Shown: positions 32,429 to 45,545, counted from the stretch's first letter. The stretch: DNA of 64,000 nucleotides from Lasioglossum baleicum (GCF_051020765.1 NC_134936.1:1302001-1366000); one strand, 5' to 3'. Notes: generated from the letters alone by a model not told the origin. Program-made: numbers and translations.

Positions 32429-32620
32429 CAGAGTTGCACTAATTCAATTGCATTGTAATTCAATTACGCAATTGAATTACATTGTATTCCAATTATAGTA
32501 TGTATAGTAATTCAATTACGTCGTAACTGAATTACATAATTCAAACATTTCAATTAATTTAATTACTAAGTATTTTAATCAGAGATGTGTAATTGAGAAA
32601 TACAATATAATTAAAATACA
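32429..32620. repeat. Terminus with repeated GTAATTCAATTAC blocks
   Basis: CAGAGTTGCACTAATTCAAT followed by several alternating GTAATTCAATTAC/GTAATTGAATTAC words. A CAGAGTTG start with clustered short inverted repeats is typical of hAT subterminal regions. No right end found. Confidence 0.45.
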
Positions 32621-33387
32621 ACTCTCCAAATTATAGCTCAGAACTTTGAAGAAGTGCGATATATTTTTTTATGTTTTTCTTTCATATAGCAAAAGTAGCA
32701 AAAGTAGTTAGTCCGTTATAAAATATGGTCCAGTAAAATGGTTTTCTAGAAGCAGTAATTTCTGAATGAGCGTGAATTCGTGTAAATTTTCATCATTGTT
32801 GATTACTTCGAAATTCTTAGTGCATAAACAGAATTATGAGTGAAAAACGTACAGAAACTTCAGAAGACATGAGAAAACTTATTGTTAAATTAAGAAACGA
32901 AGGAAAATCATTTCGAGAAATAGGGAAAACAGTAAATCATTTTCATGGAACTGTAAACAAAATACATAGACAAGTATAAAAATACAAAAAGTGTAAAAAA
33001 CTTTCCTCGTTTCGGTCGTCCGAGAAAGTTAAATGAAGTAGAAATCCGATTAATTACACGAATAGTAAAAAAAGATCCCACTACGACTGCAGTTTCATTA
33101 TAGCTTAAGAAATATTTGAAATACAATAAAAACCTATAAGTGCGAGTACAATTCGTAGGTCAGTAAATTCTCAAGGTGTACCACGCACGAAACCAGCGAT
33201 AAGTACAAAGAATCGCGTTTTGCGATTGTAATTCGCAGAAAAATTCATAAACGAACCACTCGAATTAAAAACTGATGAAAGTAAACTCGAAATTTTTGGA
33301 AGAAAAAGGCCACCAAAAATTTGGAGGAAAAAAAATACGGAATTAGAACCGAAAAATCTTGTTAGTACCGTCAAGCACGGCACGGCA

Positions 33388-34625
33388 CACAGTGGGGTAT
33401 TTGGCCTGTTTAGCGCGCCAATACTATTGCGACGTTATTAATAGTGTGAAGGTCATACTATTATATATCGTTGAATTCGTCTTAACACCAGCTACAACAC
33501 TATCAAATCAAAAATACAACTTAATGTTTACAAAATCGAAGCGACCTTGTTTTTTTGTTTTAAACAAAATTTTTTCGAAGTTTCATATATTGAAGTTTAT
33601 ATTGAAGTTAATACTGTTAAACTTTTGTTTCAAACATTTTTTCGTCAGATTAAGAGAAATTGCTATTGCAACGTTACTAATAGTGTAAAAACTATTGCAA
33701 CGTTGTTAACAACGTTATTAATAGTGTGAAGGTCATACTATTATATATCGTTGAATTCGTCTAAACATCAGCTACAACACTATCAAATCAAAAATACAAC
33801 TTAATGTTTAAAAAATCGAAGCGACCTTGTTTTTTTGTTTTAAATAAAATTTTTTCGAAGTTTTATATATTGAAGTTTATATTGAGGTTAATACTGTTAA
33901 ACTTTTGTTTCAAACATTTTTTCGTAAAAAAAAAATATATTATAAATATTAATTAATTTTTATTAATTTTTTTTATAATATAAATTAATATTCTAGCAAT
34001 AATGACTTTCATTTTCCTTCATTTACTTCCAAGTATCTATCACCTACAGCTCAGTTATTTCATCATTATCAGTCATATGATATACGGTCGGTTCATGCCA
34101 TACTGATCTAAATCGCATAAAAAGGTATGTTACAGCAAGAGACCGCATATAAACTTTTCAGGATTGTATAAAGCAATGCCTAATGATTAACCCCTAAAAA
34201 AATTAGAGAGGTGTTATGCGGAGAAAAAAAGTTATTACATGATAGATATTAATTTTCTGAAAAAAAATTATATCACTTTTAATTGTTTATCCTATCAAAA
34301 CCACCGAAGAGTATAAAACAAAAAGCAGTAAAATTACTTTATAAACCTTCCTTTACATCCTAGGTATGTTTTTATCTCGATTTGATACACTAAACTTGTG
34401 AGAAAGATCATTTCTTTAACACAAGTTTTTCCATGCTTCTCTCGGTCACGAGAATATGTTACTTTCAAGTATCTATAGGTTACTAAATAGTACCGTTTAT
34501 GGAAAAATATTATTGTAGATTACTTGCATATATATTCAGGTACATGGGTAAAAAGTTTTAGTCATTTTGAACAAAGTAAAAATTTCGACTTTTGGCGCGC
34601 TAAACAGGCCAAATACCCCACTGTG
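33388..34625. mobile_element. Transib-like non-autonomous element, 1238 bp
   Basis: Termini CACAGTGGGGTATTTGGCCT and its inverse ending CCCACTGTG. Five-base flanks CGGCA (33383-33387) and CGGCG (34626-34630) differ at one base; GC-rich 5-bp duplications are typical of Transib. The interior has a 280-bp tandem duplication (units starting 33433 and 33713). No transposase. It interrupts the Tc1 pseudogene and shares an end with the fragment at 12197-12495. Confidence 0.75.
33433..33930 (+). repeat. 280-bp tandem duplication
   Basis: Sequence from CGTTATTAATAGTGTGAAGG to about TTTTTTCGTMA is repeated once with a period of 280 bp and few differences (for example ACACCAGC versus ACATCAGC). The second copy breaks down in an A-run at about 33928. 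Confidence 0.85.
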
Positions 34626-35037
34626 CGGCGATGGTAAAATTATGGTTTCGGTAGCATGCAGCCTCTGGAGTCGTGGAATTAGCATTTATTAACAGTACGA
34701 TGGATAGATTTCAATATCTAGATATTTTAAGAATAAAATTAGCTGCAAGTGTTATATAGAACATACAGCAGATTGTTGAGGATTGGTTACAACAAAATGC
34801 TCCAAATCAACTGAATTCTCCACCGCAATCCCCAGATCTTAATGTAATAGAGAATTTGTGACAAATATTAGATTTGAACTTACGCAAAATAAAAATTACG
34901 AACAAGGAAAACCTTAAAATCGAACTACTGAAAGTATGGAATGATATTTCTGTTTCAACAACACGTAAGTTGGTTGAATCCATGCCAAGACGATTAGCTG
35001 CCGTAATTAAAGCTAAAGGTGGATCAACAAAGTATTA

Positions 35038-35290
35038 AATGTACGTAATTTTATTAATAAATGAAGATAAGTCATTCTTAATTAGTTGTGTATACTCACT
35101 TCTGATTCATATTTTTACAGATCCGCAACTATTTTATGTTGTATCTGAAATATTATTTATTAGATTGAATTACGTTTTCGACATTTAACTACCATCAATC
35201 TACACTTTATGTTTTTCAAATAACTTTCCCATTAATGTAACGCATATCTAATAATTGTTAAATAAATGCCGTGTTCTCGAGGCGTATACT
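35038..35290. other. AT-rich intergenic
   Basis: Probably the 3' flank of the Tc1 relic. No other feature. Confidence 0.4.
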
Positions 35291-35967
<677 letters not shown>

Positions 35968-36181
35968 TACAGGGTGTCTCACTTAAGTGGGGCCCCCAGA
36001 ATATCTTTTTTAAGGGTGCCGGCGCGGCGCGGCCGTGCAATTACAAGGATTACGAGAATACAAAATGACGCTTCAACATTGCAATGAGGAGTTCAGAAGC
36101 GGTCAATTGTGATTCCTAAAAGTCAAATCTAGATGCGTTTGGGGCCCAAAATGCATATTTTTACGTTATAGAGGAATAACA

Positions 36182-38243
36182 CTGTCCAACAAATTTCAAC
36201 TTTTTTTGTGATTTCAATATACTGTTGGGTCCTTCTTATAGAGTTTTTTGCGCTGATTCCGAATCTGGTTTTAATTTTTTTCCTATACGTCCAGTTTTTG
36301 AAAATCATGGCTTTGAAAAAAAAACATATTTTTCAACTTTAAACAAATATTGTGATGTTATTATAAAAGATATTGAATTGTTGTTTACAGCAAACGATTC
36401 TGTAGACTTTCCCGAATACAGTGATATCCAATATTAATACATTATGATTGTTTAAACATGTTTAAACAATGATTAAAGACGGAGATGCACCACTTTTGCA
36501 CCAATTTTTGCGGATATTTTCGAATTTATCTCAAAAAATAAGGGTCCAGCGAAAAATTGAACTATACCACGCGAAAGAGCAGACTTTTATCTTGAGAAAC
36601 CCCCCTGTGAAGTTTGCATGGTCGACGTTTTTACCGAACCAGAAAGCAAAATATCTTCGCCCGACATGCGTTGACGCCAGTGGTGCTCTTCCACTAGCGC
36701 GGTCGTTCGTCGGGATACGGCGCGGCGCGTTGCGATGAAACGGCGCGTGGCTATAAGCGCCCAATTATGTCAGCTTACTTAAATGTAATATTTTATTAAA
36801 TGTTATATTATTGTTATTTATTATTTATTAGTATATTTATTCTGTATAAATTATTTTATGTATTTTTTAATGTTAGTCTCTCGTTTATAGTATATTTAAT
36901 ACAAAAAATACCTTTTGTAACAAAAAAATAATTTATTCACACACTACACTATTACACTATTTACAATGCTAATATATATGTGTACACTATTCAGATATAA
37001 TACACTACTAAAATACATATATTATATACAGAACAACTAAAATACTATAACTAACTATAAATGTTTTTTATGAAGTTTTATACGTAGCAATGCAGATTTG
37101 AAATGCTTGACAAGACTGATTTCAACAAACACAAAGCCGAAACTGAACTCTGGCATCAGTTTTCTTAAGAACCAACACGATACATATTTTGAAATAAATG
37201 ACGGTCTACGGACAACGGAATACATACAATGTAAGGAAAGTCTGCAATGCGGTGACTGAAAAATTTTATTTTCAGTAATTGTCGTCTTATCTATGTATTG
37301 TAATTATAGTGCCAATGAACACTCGAGATTCTTCCGAGTAAAATAAGTCCAAACTCAATATTAACGGGACTATTTTTATTGACTTAAATACATAATTAAA
37401 ATAGTTTGCTCCATATTAAATCGATATAATGTATTATATCTGAATAGTGTACACATATATATTAGCATTGTAAATAGTGTAATAGTGTAGTGTGTGAATA
37501 AATTATTTTTTTGTTACAAAAGGTATTTTTTGTATTAAATATACTATAAACGAGAGACTAACATTAAAAAATACAAAAATAATTTATACAGTATAAATAT
37601 ACTAATAAATAATAAATAACAATAATATAACATTTAATAAAATATTACATTTAAGTAAGCTGACATAATTGCGCGCTTATAGCCACGCGCCGTTTCATCG
37701 CAGCGCGCCGCGCCGTATCCCGACGAACGACCGCGCTAGTGGAAGAGCACCACTGGCGTCAACGCATGTCGGGCGAAGATATTTTGCTTTCTGGTTCGGT
37801 AAAAACGTCGACCATGTAAACTTCACAGGGGGGTTTCTCAAGATAAAAGTCTGCTCTTTCGCGTGGTATAGTTCAATTTTTCGCTGGACCCTTATTTTTT
37901 GAGATAAATTCGAAAATATCCGCAAAAATTGGTGCAAAAGTGGTGCATCTCCGTCTTTAATCATTGTTTAAACATGTTTAAACAATCATAATGTATTAAT
38001 ATTGGATATCACTGTATTCGGGAAAGTCTACAGAATCTTTTGCTGTAAACAACAATTCAATATCTTTTATAATAACATCGCAATATTTGTTTAAAGTTGA
38101 AAAATATGTCTTTTTTTAAAACTCCATTTTCTCAAAAACTGGACGTATAGGAAAAAAATTAAAACCAGATTCGGAATCAGCGTAAAAAACTCTATAAGAA
38201 GGACCCAACAGTATATTGAAATCAAATTTGGTGTTGGACAGTG
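36182..38243. mobile_element. Foldback element with ~830-bp arms
   Basis: Left arm 36182-37010 and right arm 37430-38243 are inverted. They run from CTGTCCAACAAATTTCAACT at the ends to ACACTATTCAGATATAATAC near the loop. Chance reading frames in the two arms (36469-36738 and 37695-37964) differ at one residue of 89, so the arms are very similar. The loop (37011-37429) is unique sequence. A lone arm is at 11404-11983. Non-coding; superfamily unknown. Confidence 0.85.
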
Positions 38244-38880
38244 TAATTTGTAATATTCGGCAGACACCACCTGTCACGAGGCATCATTGAGAGATTTATC
38301 GTTCGAATCGAAAAAATCGCTCTACATCGACATAGCCAGGACATGTATAAAGATGGTGGTGCGTATTTTTAGTTGATTAATTAATTATTTAAACACGAGA
38401 AATGTTTCGGAAAATAATACAGCACTTCGAGGTTTCGAAATTTTGCACTTGTAGCACCACTGTCTCTTTCCTAAACTGCACGTTACAAATGTTATAATAG
38501 AATACGGCTGATAATGCAGATCAATATTACATATATTGTCCATCGATAATACAGTGTCCATCGTCCATGCAAACACCAAATTTATTGAACAAAAACACTG
38601 GTACGCGACGCGGCTATCTTCTGACGTCTTGCTTACTTCGGTTGCCTCGCGACAGGCCAATACCAGTGGTGTTGGACAGGCAATATCTGCCGAATATTAT
38701 AAATTACTCTAATAACGGTATAACGGTATAACGTACGACCTGCATTATCAGCCGTATTCTATTGGAACATTTGTAACGTGCAGTTTAGGAAAGAGACAGT
38801 GGTGCTACTAGTGCAAAATTTCGAAACCTCGAGGTGCTGTATTATTATTTGTGACAGGCGGTGTGTCTGCCTAATATTAC
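38244..38880. mobile_element. Palindrome with GGTGGTGTCTGCC-type ends
   Basis: AATTTGTAATATTCGGCAGA at the left and TCTGCCTAATATTACAAATT at the right are inverted. Inside, ACCACTGTCTCTTTCCTAAA and its inverse, and GAATACGGCTGATAATGCA and its inverse, continue the pairing. About 270-bp arms and a 100-bp centre. Confidence 0.7.
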
Positions 38881-39085
38881 AAATTATTCCTCTATAACGT
38901 AAAAATATGCATTTTGGGCACCGGACGCATCTAGATGTGACTTTTAGGAATCACAATTGACCGCTTCTGAACTCCTCATTGCAATGATGAAACGTCATTT
39001 TGTATTCTCGTAAACCTTGTAATTGCATATACGTATATGCGGATTTAGTATGGCCGCTCGGTCGCGCCGGCACCCTTAATTTTGA

Positions 39086-39446
39086 CGAAGAAACCAATTT
39101 TTTATAATCCAAAGATACAGTAAATACATGTACATTGTAATCATTGAAAACTTCATTATCCATCTTTATATTCTTTGTGCTACGAATTTTACAGATTTTT
39201 ACAGGTTTACGGATGTTAACATTCCTTGCGAAGCTTGTATTCTCTTTACACATGAAGTTTAGGTTTGACCTTCATCTTCGGAGTTCAAGATCATTTGAAG
39301 GTCGTGTCACAGTACATATTTGAATGTATTTTTTTATGAGCTATGCGATGCAACACGAAAGGATGTGCAGTAATTACAAAAATTACATCTTCTGAAAATT
39401 ACAAAATTATGAGAAAAAACAAACCTGCCGTCACAGAGAACATTTA
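39086..39446. other. Intergenic, nothing recognised
   Basis: AT-rich spacer between two large palindromes. Confidence 0.4.
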
Positions 39447-39685
39447 TACAGGGTGTCCCAAACTAAGTGTAAGTCCCGGAAATGGGAGGTTCCTGAGACC
39501 ATTCTAAGAGACATTTTCCTTTGCACCAATGTCAACTGCGGCTTTGTTTAGGAGTTATTAACGAAAAACACGGACCAATCAGAGCGCGCCCTGGCCCGCC
39601 GCGCCGCGCCGCGCGGGCAAGCGAGTGTCGGTGGTACGCCGTGACATCGCAACGAACAAGAGTTTCTCGATTATGTGAATGCTCT

Positions 39686-40110
39686 CCGATTTCAATGAGC
39701 TTTGGATATGTGGTCAAGATCATTATTCTGAACAACATTTCTCTTTAGACTTTTTGGCGATCGGCTTTAGTTTACGAGATTATCGCGAGAAACTTTACTT
39801 GTAAATCATGGGATCGATGTACTACTAGCTTCTATCCGATTTCAATGAGCTTTGGATACGTTGCTAAGACCATTATTCTGAACAACATTTCTCTTTAGAC
39901 TTTTTGGCGATCGGCTTTAGTTTACGAGATTATCGCGAGAAACTTTGCTTGTAAATCATGGGATCGATGTACTACTAGCTTCTATCCGATTTCAATGAGC
40001 TTTGGATACGTTGCCAAGACTATGATTCTGAACAACATTTCTCTTTAGACTTTTTGGCGATCGGCTTTAGTTTACGAGATAATCGTAAAAAAAGAAAAGA
40101 AGCAGAAACT
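39686..40110 (+). repeat. 150-bp tandem repeat, three units (left arm)
   Basis: Units start CCGATTTCAATGAGCTTTGG at 39686, 39836 and 39986, an exact 150-bp period; the third is partial. The right arm of the same palindrome has only two units (about 41845-42086), one of them with an internal deletion. Confidence 0.9.
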
Positions 40111-40496
40111 GATTGAATTAAAAGCTCACGTATTCAGCCGTAAATCCATTTGCTGCTTCGAAATGTGTGTCACTGGGTCACTCGGTGACGAACTGCACAG
40201 ATGTCTTCAGGTATACGGCAGTACCGAAAGTCAAGGGACGTACGGCCAGGTCGACGAACTGCACAGCCGGTGGTAGAAGGCCTAAGGGATGCGTGGTCAA
40301 GTCGACGATCCAGAATTTCACTTTCACTTTCGAATCGATAAATAATTCGTATGTTTATTTCACACAGATGCCTTGAAATTTTTCCACACTCACAATCACT
40401 GTTCACATTTGTCAACACATAGTTATGCACTAATAATAATTGCCATATCCCTTGTACTGCTGCACAAATCACAACAATCAGGTAATGCAATCACTA

Positions 40497-40703
40497 GACT
40501 GCGGATTTCATGCATTTGTAGCAAATATGAGTAGGTGCATTTTAATACAGTAGAGAGATTAAAATAATTTCAAAGCACCATAGTATTATTTTCAACTTCT
40601 TAAAATGATCACAGTAAGAATCAAATATCTATCTGGCTCCCCTGTCCCTTGTAATAGCGGCAGCCAACATTCATTTTGCATAAAGATTCGCAGTCTAGTG
40701 ATT
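40497..40703. mobile_element. CTAGACTGCGGAT-type MITE, about 207 bp
   Basis: Termini CTAGACTGCGGATTTCATGC and GCATAAAGATTCGCAGTCTAG. The mirror copy in the other arm is at 41428-41640. Same family as the longer element at 8711-9549. Confidence 0.7.
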
Positions 40704-42308
40704 AGTTTAAATATTACTATCAAAAACACAGCTAATAGCAACCGTTAGCTTTGAATTGACAAGTCTTTGGAGATGTTCTCTCTATCGCGGCTCGAACGAC
40801 ACTGATTTTCCGCAAGATTTTTCTAAAGAATTTAGGAAGGGCATTTAGAGTGTCGAAATTCGAAATGCACGCTGTAGCACGTTTACGAAAACGACGGGAC
40901 GGTTAGACGAAAAACAGAACGCGAGAAGGACCGCTGTAAGATTTACGGCAAACACATGTTTAGTTTTTCCTGCAGATCGGTACGCAGAGTCGATGGGTAA
41001 CCGCGCGAAAACGTCATCCGTCCTTTTACCCAGCAAGGGGTAAAAATGTCAGGTCAGCGTACCATCCCTATTGTCCTATACCTTCCTTAAGAAACTTTCT
41101 AAAAGAAGGACAGTCGACGTTTTCGAACGGTTACCCATCGACTCTGCGTACCAATCTGCAGGAAAAACTAAACATGTGATTGCCATAAATCTTTAAGCTG
41201 TCCTTCTCGTATCCTATTTATCGTCTAACCGTCCCTTCGTTTTCGTAAACGTGCTACAGCGTGCATTTCGAATTTCGACACTCTGAATGCCCTTCCTAAA
41301 TTCTTTAGAAAAATCTTGCGGAAAATCAGTGTCGTTCGAGCCGCGGTAGAGAGAACATCTCCAAAGACTTGTCAATTCAAAGCTAACGGTTGCTATTAGC
41401 TGTGTTTTTGATAGTGATATTTAAACTAATCACTAGCTGCGGATCTTTATGCAAAATTAATGTTGGCTGCCGCTATTACAAGGGACAGGAGCCAGACAGA
41501 TATTTGATTCTCACTGTGATCAGTTTAAGAAGTTGAAAATAATACTATGGTGTTTTGAAATTATTTTAATCTCTCTACTGTATTAAAATGCACCTACTCA
41601 TGTTTGCTACAAATGCATGAAATCCGCGGTCTAGTGATTGCATTACCTGATTGTTGTGATTTGTGCAGCAGTACAAGGGATATGGCAATTATTATTAGTG
41701 CATAACTATGTGTTGACAAATGTGAACAGTGACTGTGAGTGTGGAGAAATTTCAAGACACACATTTCGAAGCAGCAAATGGATTTACGGCTGAATACGTG
41801 AGTTTTTAATACAATCAGTTTCTGCTTCTTCTCTTTTTTTACGATAACCTCGTAAACTAAAGCCAATGTTGTTCAGAATAATGGTCTTGACCACATATCT
41901 AAAGCTCATTGAAATCGGATAGAAGCTAGTAGTACATCGATCCCATGGATTTACAAGTAAAGTTTCTCGCGATAATCTCGTAAACTAAAGCCGATCGCCA
42001 AAAAGTCTAAAGAGAAATGTTGTTCAGAATAATGATCTTGACCACATATCCAAAGCTCATTGAAATCGGAGAGCATTCACATAATCGAGAAACTCTTGTT
42101 CGTTGCGATGTCACGGCGTACCACCGACACTCGCTTGCCCGCGCGGCGCGGCGCGGCGGGCCAGGGCGCGCTCTGATTGGTCCGTGTTTTTCGTTAATAA
42201 CTCCTAAACAAAGCCGCAGTTGACATTGGTGCAAAGGAAAATGTCTCTTAGAATGGTCTCAGGAACCTCCCATTTCCGGGACTTACACTTAGTTTGGGAC
42301 ACCCTGTA

Positions 42309-43137
42309 TACAGAGACTCCCACTAATGTTCGTACACTCTTAAAAAGACGATCTCGAAGGGGTAATTTGAATTTGGGCAATAAGAAAAAGTCACAGGGGG
42401 CCATATCTGGCGAATACGGTGCTTGGTTGATGTCAGTTGTCGAATGTTTGTCCAAAAATTCGGTTATAAAGGTCGACTTTGCGGCAGATTGGCAGATGCT
42501 TCTGGATGCGACGGGTGCTCCCCCGCATTACTCGTTACCAGTTCGCCAGTGGTTAAACAATCGATTCCCACTAAGATGTATCGACAGAAGAGGTGTCGAC
42601 TTGTTTTTGTGGGGACACTTCAAAGTCTGTTGTTGATAAAACACAACCAGAAATCTTCAACGATTTGCTTCGCAGAATTGTACAGGAATGTAGAGCTATT
42701 CCAACAGATACCTTCAAAAATGTCTGTTCACAATTTGAGAATCGTCAGTATTATTGTTTAGAAAATAACGGAGAACATTTTGAAAATTTGTTATAGTTAT
42801 AAAGAAATTACAAACTTTCGCCGCAGTATAAGTATGACTCGCCCTACTTCTCTTTAAATATCTCCGAAACTAGTGCGGGAATAAAGAAAAGTATCCTACG
42901 AAAATTGCTGGTCTTTTTCCGTACAATAAGATGCCATAATCAAAAATATAGGTTTCGATTTGAAAAAACAAAGTTGACCTTCAAATGACCTTGAAAACGC
43001 CCCATAAGTAAAAAGCTGAGACTGCCCCCCTCTTTCCACCTCGAAATCCTTGGACACGTGTTTTACACATTTTTAATATCTTTCATACTTTTCGAGATAT
43101 TCGGCTGGAAAGTTTTCAAATGAACACCCGTATATGT
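42309..43137 (+). pseudogene. DD41D-like transposase remnant
   Basis: Fragments of an IS630/mariner-type transposase on the plus strand. A frame at 42455-42630 reads DATGAPPHYSLPVRQWLNNR and, after a deletion that removes the third Asp region, DLFLWGHFK. Another frame (about 42610-42796) reads LLRRIVQECRAIPTDTFKNV then CSQFENRQYYCLENNGEHFE, the usual C-terminus. A TACGGGTGTTCATTTG-type terminus (inverted, ends near 43130) probably marks the right end, and TACAGAGACTCCCAC at 42309 the left. Heavily decayed. Confidence 0.7.
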
Positions 43138-45165
43138 ATGTTATACATATGTATAGACTATCGTGTATAGGACACAAATCCGAAAGCCGTTTATGGCTTA
43201 TGGCTATCAGCCTCAGTTTCGGAGGAATTTAATCTTGAAATAAAGAAAACAATTCAACTTTCACATTTTTTCTGCTTCAATCGGAAAAACTAAACAAATG
43301 ACCGAAATGATAAATATGACGATATTTCTTTTAGCACATTATAAACATTCAAACATGCGTAAAAAGTGTTTAATGTTGAAGAGACAACCGGAGATACTGG
43401 AGAGAGTTATTTGCGCATGTTATTATGTAAATGATCGTCACATTGAACCTCTCATATCTCTAGAATAAATGATTTTTTCACATAAGTAGGTGAACATTTT
43501 CTTGAAAAGGAAATGTTCTAATGTTCCACTTCAAGAAATAAAGAAAGAAAATGTTCTAATGTTTCACTTAAAAAAATAAAGAAAGAACATATTCTAATGT
43601 TCCACTTAAAGAAAAGTTAAGGACCTTCATAAGCCTCTACGCGTCTACCTATAAAAAAAACGATTAACGTCAGAATGTCCCTCTTGATACTATTTTCTAC
43701 TACGAACGTTAATAGCCATTTAAATCGAAGTGGTAATATGTAATTACCCACCCGGCATATCATTTTTTTATATTACATATTACGAATAACGGAAATATTC
43801 AAGGTGGTGAATTTTATTCTTCTACCCCGTATATTGTAATACAAACTATGATAAATAAAACGAAAATGAAATACGGGATTGGACTCGATTATTGATTCAA
43901 TCGTAACCCCCCCGCGCTCGACGAAAAATTAATCTCGTGAGGGCTGGTTGGATAATGTGGTTGATGATGATGTGATAGTATGATGAAGTAGAACACTTCA
44001 AGTTACAGTTCACTTAATAAGTAGAACTCTCCTTTACTAATCAACTATTATGTACAAATCTGGTCTGACAACGTATGGTCATGTTCGTTCGGTGATTGAG
44101 AAGAATCTGATGTTGTGAAAAACGCTTCGCAGTTGACTAGATGTCTTTTTGGGGGTACAAGAAATGAGTAGTGGAAGACATGGTTAGGGAAAGGGAAAAC
44201 TACAGAAGAGAGGGAAGGCTGGAAATGATAACAAAGAAAGAAAATGCAGGGACAAGGATGACCTGAGGGTTGGTGAGCTGGAGAAAAACCGGATGTGAAG
44301 GATGTGAAGGACTAGGGCATTCGCTCGGAGTTATTTATGATAGAGAAAGTCCTTGAAACTATGGGGGTGCGTAACAAATTGTAAACTTTGGGTTTAAGCA
44401 CGGTTTAGAAGTTAAAGTGAAACGGAATTAAAGAACTAAACGTGACAATGGCTGTTGGTCGGGTGTACTAGCAATCCGGACGAAATAAATAATAATTTGG
44501 AAATGTGCATAAATTTATATACCTTCGTATTTTTTTTCATACTTTTGACATTTCATTTGCATGCTTTTCATATATTTTTATAGGTTTTGACTGCATAAAA
44601 ACTTACAGTCAAATGACTGGTCTTTTTCACGCGATTATACATTTGTGATAAAATCGCGAAGAGAATTGCGGAGCAGAGGCATCGCGTGTAGATTAACGTT
44701 AGATTATAGTCGTTGGGTGAAATCGCCTGGCAATTATTAGTGTCAAACGGATCTCCGAGAGCTACGATTATCTCTAATTATATGAGAATGAAGGGAAAGA
44801 TACCTCCAGAATTTTTCTATAAAAATCATAACAAAAGTTTCATCAAAATAATTTGTAACTTTCATTCTGGGTACAGCAACTAATCAAATTAAATTTAAAT
44901 AAATAAACAAATTAATTAAATTAACTAATTAATGTAGATTTTCTTAATTATTTATGCCTTTTTATCTCTAACTAATTATCTAAATAAAATTACTTCCAGC
45001 CTGGATTTCATCCTGGATTAATTCCATTAGAGAATATTTTATTGAGATTAAATTTTAGGAGATAAAAATGATTTCGTCGAAAATTTTAATATTGAGGGAG
45101 AGTAATATTAAAATTTCATTCAGATTTTATACGGTGATTGTATTAGTGAATTTAAATAAAAGGTT
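43138..45165. other. Intergenic, mostly AT-rich
   Basis: About 2 kb without a recognisable gene. A single TACGGGGTAGAAGAATAAAA-type TE end (inverted, about 43833) is present. Short diverged repeats of AGAAAATGTTCTAATGTTCCA occur at 43500-43610. A purine-rich segment lies at 44150-44320. Confidence 0.4.
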
Positions 45166-45169
45166 CCCA

Positions 45170-45545
45170 GACAGCACAAAGACATCTTAAAGTACGCCTA
45201 AAACTTGCCTGACGCAAGACGTATGTACGTCTTTAAGACGTAGTTTACGTTTGTGGCACGTCGTTTTCACGTCTTTTTCACGTACTGTGTACGACTTTAA
45301 CAGGTCTTTGTTACAAAACTGTGCGACTTTAAGTCGCCTCTCACAGGTCTTTTCAATGTCTTTAAGTTGTACGTAAAGACGCAAAAAAGTTGCCTTTTTG
45401 GACATCTGTTACGCGTCATCCGGGCACCTTTTAGGCATCTTTTATGCATCTTTTACGCGTCCTTTCAGGCATCTTTTATGCATCCTTTAAGCGTCTTTTT
45501 ACGCGTCTTCCGGGCATCTTTTATGCATCTTTTTCAGACGCACAA
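45170..45545 (+). repeat. Degenerate ~20-bp periodic repeat (GACGTCTTT / GCATCTTTTA)
   Basis: The first half alternates ACGTCTTTAAGACGT-like words; the second half is six or more diverged copies of CATCTTTTATGCATC and ACGCGTC. No clean unit boundary and no reading frame. Not a CRISPR-type array, since there are no unique spacers. Confidence 0.7.

Larger units (their letters stand above)
32837..35037 (+). pseudogene. Tc1-type transposase pseudogene, split by a Transib-like element
   Basis: N-terminus at 32837 reads MSEKRTETSEDMRKLIVKLR then EGKSFREIGKTVNHFHGTVN, the paired-like helix-turn-helix of Tc1 transposases. A second piece in another frame reads RPRKLNEVEIRLITRIVKKD. The catalytic region is degraded; after the insertion (33388-34625) it resumes with DWLQQNAPNQLNSPPQSPDL and NVIENL (third catalytic residue region, Glu as in DD34E). 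It closes with LVESMPRRLAAVIKAKGGST before the stop at 35035-35037. Many stops and frame changes throughout, long dead. Confidence 0.8.
35968..39085. mobile_element. Layered palindromic complex, 3.1 kb
   Basis: Outer arms at about 36013-36175 and 38880-39077 are inverted copies (AAGGGTGCCGGCGC, GACGCTTCAACATTGCAATG-like, CAATTGTGATTCCTAAAAGT, GCATATTTTTACGTTATAGA). They enclose two further palindromes side by side, 36182-38243 and 38244-38880. Only the left side retains a TACAGGGTGTCTCAC terminus (35968). Confidence 0.7.
39447..42308. mobile_element. Giant foldback element, ~1.4-kb arms, MITE-A ends
   Basis: Ends TACAGGGTGTCCCAAACTAA and its inverse (end 42308), flanked by TA. The outer ~220 bp of each arm are MITE-A sequence including CGGACCAATCAGAGCGCGCC. 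Inward the arms continue as 150-bp tandem repeats, AAATCCATTTGCTGCTTCGA, a CTAGACTGCGGAT-type MITE in each arm, and GAATTGACAAGTCTTTGGAG. The centre is at about 41040. Chance frames at 39521-39748 and 42007-42234 are identical, showing near-identical outer arms. The left arm has extra sequence (about 40165-40330). Confidence 0.85.

Noticed and set aside
39686..40110. CRISPR-like regular repeats
   Set aside because: Contiguous 150-bp tandem units without unique spacers, in a eukaryotic TE; not a CRISPR array.
45170..45545. CRISPR-like short repeats
   Set aside because: No constant repeat with variable spacers; a degenerate minisatellite.
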